A stretch of DNA of 64,000 bases, taken from contig VXAU01004985.1 of NCBI GenBank assembly GCA_013399695.1, positions 12,169 through 76,168 on the forward strand, in the 5' to 3' direction. The notes under the pieces were generated by a model. It was not told the origin of the DNA. It ran no database searches and worked only from the letters and a program-made list of their open reading frames with translations. This stretch comes from Formicarius rufipectus. Its lineage: Eukaryota > Chordata > Aves > Passeriformes > Formicariidae. Shown here one piece after another: positions 59,815 through 64,000 of this stretch (within the stretch, counting starts at the first letter, position 1; the number at the start of each line of letters is the position of its first letter). The position numbers and the translations under genes were made by a program.

Positions 59815-61140
59815 AGGGAGAGGAAAGAAGATTCCATGAAAAATTTTGAAACTATAAGAGGGATTCATCCCAGAATCCTAAAAGGGCTGGCCAGTGTCAT
59901 CACAAAATTTCTTTTGACTTTTAAGCAGTCATGGAAATCCAGAGAGGTCTCAGATGACTGGAAGCTGGCAAGTGTCCCAGTTTTCAAGAAGGGCAGGAAG
60001 GACGATCCTGGAAACTCCAGGCCTGTCAGTCTCACTTCAGTGCCTGGTAAAGTTATGGAGAAGATTATTCTGGGAAGTATTGAATAATGTCTGAAAGACA
60101 ATTCAGTCATTGGTCACAAGTAGAACAGCTTCAGGAGAGGAGAGTTCTGCTTATCAAGCCTGATTTCCTTTTACGACAAGGTAACCCACCTGGTTGATCA
60201 AGGGAAGCCAGTTGCTGAAATAATTTTGGGTTCCAGTAAAACTTTTGATCCTGTCTCTCACAGGATCCTTCTGGAGAAACTGTCCAGCCCACAGCTGGAT
60301 AAACACCTCATGTGGTGGGTGAGCAATTGGCTCATGGGTCGAGCACAAAGAGTTATAGTGAATGGGATGACATCAGACTGCTGACCTGTCACTAGTGGGA
60401 TTTCACAGGGCTCTGTCTTAGGCCCAGTTCTCTTCAACATCTTCATAAATGACCTATTTTGCATCCCTTCCAGTCCTGCATCAAAATTTGCAGACCCTAC
60501 AAAACTGGGAGGAGCTGTTGACTTTAAGACCAGGAGGCCCTGCAGAGAAAGATCGACAGATCAGAGGGCTGGCTACTCCCCAACCACAGGAAGTTCAACA
60601 AGGGAAAGTGCCAGATTCTGCACCTGGTATGGGGCAACTCTGGATGTATGGACAGATGAGGGAATGAGATGCTGGAAAGCAGTGCAATGGAAAGTAACCT
60701 GGGCTCCTGGTCTATGGCAAGCTGATTATGAGTCAGCAGTGCCTTGGAGCCGGGAAGGACCATCCCTGTCCTGGGAGCCGTCAGGCCTAGCATCGCCGGT
60801 CAGGTGAGGGAGGGGATTGCTCCACTCTGGCCTGCAATGGGGTGGCCCCACCTGCAATATTAGGGCAGTTTTGGGCACTGCAATATAAGGAAGATATGAA
60901 GCCATTAGAGAGTGTCCAAAGGAGGGCAATGAAGATGGGGAGGGGCCTTGAGGGGAAGCAGTGTGAGGACACTGAGGGCACTTGGTATGTTCAACTGGAG
61001 AAGAGGAGACTGAGGGGAGACCTCATTGCAGGTCCAACTTCCTTGGGAGGGGCAGAGGAGGAGCAGGCACTGATCTCTGCTCTGTGGTGACCAGTGACAG
61101 GATCAAGGGAATGGCCTCAAGTTGTGTCAGGGAACATTTT
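59815..61140 (+). mobile_element. CR1 LINE ORF2 reverse transcriptase segment
   Basis: The RT domain of CR1 in broken frames. An open stretch to 60087 encodes the conserved 'IHPRILK' and 'RPVSLTSVPGKVMEKI' blocks. The polymerase box follows at 60487-60498 but reads Phe-Ala-Asp-Pro, where active CR1 has Phe-Ala-Asp-Asp, so a catalytic aspartate codon is lost. C-terminal blocks follow to 'ctcaagttgtgtcaggga' (~61117). The CR1 is cut at 61140 by a retroviral LTR before its 3' end. Numerous stops; inactive. Confidence 0.92.
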
Positions 61141-61765
61141 TGTGAGAAATGTGGGCTTAATTTGTATCAAAATTACAACGAAGTATACTGTATGGTTTGC
61201 CAAATTATTCAATGGGATTCTGAAAGCATTTGAATATTGTACATCTGGGTGTTGTGCAATATGCCGTAAAGATTTAGCAACTAAAAGCAAGACATGAACT
61301 TAGTTTAACATATAAAAAGGCGTAAATGAAGAAAGCCAAAGTTAATGACTAAACAGCCTTTTGATACAAGATGGATACAATGTAAATGAAGATTAGGCCG
61401 GGTACCTCAGCACAATAGGGTGACAGACCAATCAAGATAAGGAGGGAAGTACCCTCAGGCGAAAGAGATAGAACTTGAACAATAGAATATCTCTAGTCAA
61501 ATTTTAAGCTAAGAATATCGTAATCCTTCCTGACCCAAAATTACCAAAAGATTTGAAAGAGCAATCATTAAACAAGAAATAAAGAATATGTATGTTTTCA
61601 CTGTGTATAAGGAGAGCCTGCGAGCTCTAACGGTGTGCTACTGACAGAGTGGTGACTCTGCAGTATACCCAGTGCTGTTTTACTCTGTAATCTTTTCATT
61701 ATCTATACAATTAAAACTACCCTTTCGCTGAGTGACTTGGTCATTCCATGTGGTCATTTATAACA
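61141..61765 (+). mobile_element. 5' LTR of a truncated provirus
   Basis: A 625-base LTR with TG...CA ends (TGTGAGAAATG...TTATAACA), inserted in a CR1. Promoter candidates are TATAAAAA at 61311-61318 and GTATAAGG near 61602. Polyadenylation signals AATAAA at 61578-61583 and ATTAAA at ~61710 allow either pairing; the second TATA with ATTAAA gives the more usual R-U5 layout. A primer binding site follows four bases after the LTR. No 3' LTR lies within the window. Confidence 0.88.
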
Positions 61766-61769
61766 GTTT

Positions 61770-61787
61770 TGGTGACCCCGACGTGAT
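61770..61787 (+). promoter_or_regulatory. Primer binding site, tRNA-Trp type
   Basis: TGGTGACCCCGACGTGAT, complementary to the 3' end of tRNA-Trp, the primer used by avian alpharetroviruses. It sits immediately downstream of the LTR, which proves this LTR is a 5' LTR and sets its orientation. Confidence 0.93.
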
Positions 61788-62330
61788 ATAGATTGATAGA
61801 GTGGGACTCTATCCCTTGGGGAGGCGCCCCACGTTTTGTGGCCCTGAGAGGAACAGATTGTCTCAAACTATCAACTATAATCCTAACTATGAAAAATTAC
61901 AGATTAAAAAAACCGAGCTCCCCAGGTAGACTACAGTTCTCACCTGTAATTCTTGTGCACGAAGACCCAGACGAGAAATTGAGCTGTGAGTATCGTTCAG
62001 TTGGGTGGAGGGGTCAGTGTCCGTGTGTCAGTATGCATGTGAATGAGACACAACAGGAGTTGAGAAGTGAGAGGGACCTCTTTTAGGTGCGGTTCCAATT
62101 TCCCCGTGAGGGGTTTGGCCACCGACGGAGGGACACGAGTGTGAACTGTGAGAAAGAAATTCACACCTGACAGAGAAACAGTAAGGTTTCTGACCCAAGA
62201 AGGGACCCATGGAGAGGTCCCAAGAATAAGGGGAGCGATTTACCGGATATACCCATAGAGAGCCCGTTGGGTATAATGCTAAAACATTGCAGGGAGCTGG
62301 CCCTCCCAAAAGAGGAAGAGTAAAGAGAAA
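61788..62330 (+). mobile_element. Retroviral 5' leader
   Basis: Untranslated leader between primer site and gag remnant, moderately GC-rich, with a donor-like GAGCTGTGAGTAT near 61980. Contains no open frame of note. Belongs to the provirus whose LTR starts at 61141. Confidence 0.75.
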
Positions 62331-62690
62331 ATGGTACATTATTGTATAGAAGTTTAGGGAAGCAAAGAAGTTAGACCCAACTCCCTATATTGGCCCATGT
62401 TTGGGTGGTTTGATGATTGGGTCTGTCAAGCATTATATTTATATTTAAGCAGTAAGGAGCCCTTTCAGTCAGGAAAAAACGATTATGCTAAATTATAGAA
62501 GAGATCATCATTAGAAGTTTTATTTTTCTCCTTAAGAGAAAAGAATAAGGATGAAGAGGAATGGGAACTTTTAGATTATCTTCCCCCATCCTATAATGAC
62601 CCAGGAAGGGGGGAAGAAACCGTGAGAAGGAGAGGTCCTACGGCCCCCCGCTGCTTCTTTCGACACCGGTGAGTAGGACACAGAGTAAAA
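62331..62690 (+). pseudogene. gag matrix remnant, 3'-truncated and disrupted
   Basis: A frame from ATG at 62331 is interrupted by in-frame stops at 62355 and near 62496 and ends at a TGA near 62669. The middle encodes a tryptophan- and aromatic-rich block (about 62385-62450), then an acidic stretch and a proline/tyrosine motif (PPSY, near 62587), as expected of a retroviral matrix region and late-domain area. Similarity to retroviral sequence stops near 62735. Capsid, protease, pol, env and 3' LTR are absent. It is dead. Subfamily is not certain; the primer site favours an alpharetrovirus-related or ERVK-like element. Confidence 0.65.
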
Positions 62691-62735
62691 CCTGGTGGCA
62701 AGACAAAGAGCAGAAAGAAAATGCTCAGTATATGA

Positions 62736-63121
62736 GCAAGACTTGTTTTTAAAACTTAGTTGATTCTAGCTAGCACTGCAAAATGCTAAAATTATTCTTG
62801 CATTCTGTCACTGTGTCTTGTTACCTGAAGAACAGCTTCTTCAGTTTTACACAGCAATATTTATATTCAGTATTATCAGTAGAAGAACTGAATCTCTTTG
62901 TTAATTTTCTTTGAGATTTCAGTTTGACTGCTCTGCAGACAATAAATACCTGAGTGGTTCATTTTCTAACAATGCAATCAAAGTTAAATATACCATCTAC
63001 TTACAAATGATTTTTATGCAAATTTTTGGCTCTGTGAACTTGAGTCTTTCAGGGTGAGCCAGTTTGTTAGTTTTTTTTTTTTGTTNTGAGCCAGTTTGTT
63101 AGTTTTTTTTTTTGTTTGTTT

Positions 63122-63158
<37 letters not shown>

Positions 63159-64000
63159 GTTTTTGTTTTTTTTTTCTTTCCTCTGAAGTCAAACTTGGCA
63201 GTCAGTTCTGCTCTGTATGTGTGATCAGAAATTGACTTGTGTTCCATTTGTAGTAAGAAGAAAACCCTTCTACATCAAAAGTACTGCAGTTTTTAAGCGT
63301 TTATCACTGAGTCTCAGTTGTAAGTGGCAGCAGTGGTGCCTTCTGAGACAAAGCAAAGCAAAAAAAAAGGTGTTTTAGCATCCTTGCAGTAGAGGTGAGA
63401 AAAAGAAGTAGTTTAGATGTTGTCTCCCACTTAAGGTTTTAATCACCCTTCTGTGTTCAGATTGTTAGGTGACTAAAGAGAAACCTCAGACTTTTTTCAT
63501 ACATCTGTAGGTTGTCAGTCAGGTTTAATACTTTAGATCTTTCCAGACCTCCTGTCTTTCTGCATCTATTCTGTTCTGATGTGAAATTAGCTTTGCCAGG
63601 TCTCTACCACTAGAAAACAAAAGTATTTTAAGTGATGACAGAACACCTTTACCTTGCCAGGCTTCTGGGCCTGTGTCAAGGATGCCCTGACATAGGTAAA
63701 TTGTTGTTGAAAACTTAATTTTTTTAATTTATTCTTTGATAATTTTCTTATCATTCAAGAATACCAATTTTTATTTCTGTTAGCTTAAATTAAGAGCCAG
63801 ATTAACCTTAGTGCATCTCTGTGCACTTCAGCAGAGCTGTGAAACTTAACTGAGTCTACCTGTGTGACTGTACGTCTGCAGAGTAACTATTTTCTAAGTA
63901 ATTTATTTTTTATTGAACAGAGAGTAGTCTATAGACATTACAAGTGTTAAGAAAATAAAAAAAAGGAGACTACAGGAGTAATAAAGTATACGTATTTGTA
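62736..64000. other. Non-coding DNA with T/G-rich tract
   Basis: Unique AT-rich DNA with no gene. Includes the low-complexity (TTTTG)n-type tract at 63065-63175 with a single N at 63086. Confidence 0.5.
63045..63178. repeat. T-rich low-complexity tract with local duplication and N
   Basis: The string 'gagccagtttgttag' followed by a T run occurs twice, on either side of the undetermined base at 63086. This suggests a mis-joined or duplicated read end at a homopolymer. (TTTG)n and (TTTTG)n follow. Confidence 0.7.

Noticed and set aside
1..64000. CRISPR arrays, operons or phage-like systems
   Set aside because: No spaced direct repeats, no bacterial gene structure; the repeat content is avian throughout.

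Overview
This is a window of bird nuclear genome, not microbial. The main evidence is the repeat content: several CR1 LINE fragments with the typical CR1 3' ends (an ATTCTATG-like tail rather than poly(A)), avian ERVL-type LTRs, and LTRs of alpha/beta-like and class I retroviruses. There is no operon structure. Nearly every long open reading frame is a chance frame or lies inside a repeat. I cannot name the species. The window carries tRNA-derived SINEs with a (CAA)n tail, which are not CR1-type, and this could narrow the lineage once searched.

Layout: 1-2.3 kb is unique DNA with an old LTR and a CR1 scrap. 2.33-3.14 kb is a CpG island with a candidate first coding exon. 3.8-12.2 kb is a patchwork of CR1 pieces and LTRs. 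14.65-14.9 kb is a second, small GC-rich block. 18-32.4 kb holds four well-delimited solo LTRs from two families. 39.7-46.1 kb is the densest accessory region, with three LTRs and three copies of a tRNA-derived SINE; two of these carry an extra ~190-210 bp 5' module. 47.7-51.6 kb holds two more LTRs, one interrupted by an assembly gap (51064-51347). 53.9-55.3 kb is CR1 plus LTR. 55.9 kb holds a short, clean candidate internal exon. 57.2-62.7 kb is a nested cluster: a long degenerate CR1, a solo LTR inserted in it, and a 3'-truncated provirus with a tRNA-Trp-type primer binding site.

Genes: only two coding pieces are supported, both on + and neither recognised. One is a CpG-island exon starting MGSVTS (2694-2744). 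The other is a 102-base, phase 0-0 exon at 55904-56005. They are phase compatible and could be exons of one gene, in which case most of the window would be a ~53 kb intron. Everything else is transposable-element relics and unique non-coding DNA.

LTR insertion boundaries were set by finding target-site duplications directly in the sequence. Class assignments rest on termini, duplication length and family resemblance, without database searches.
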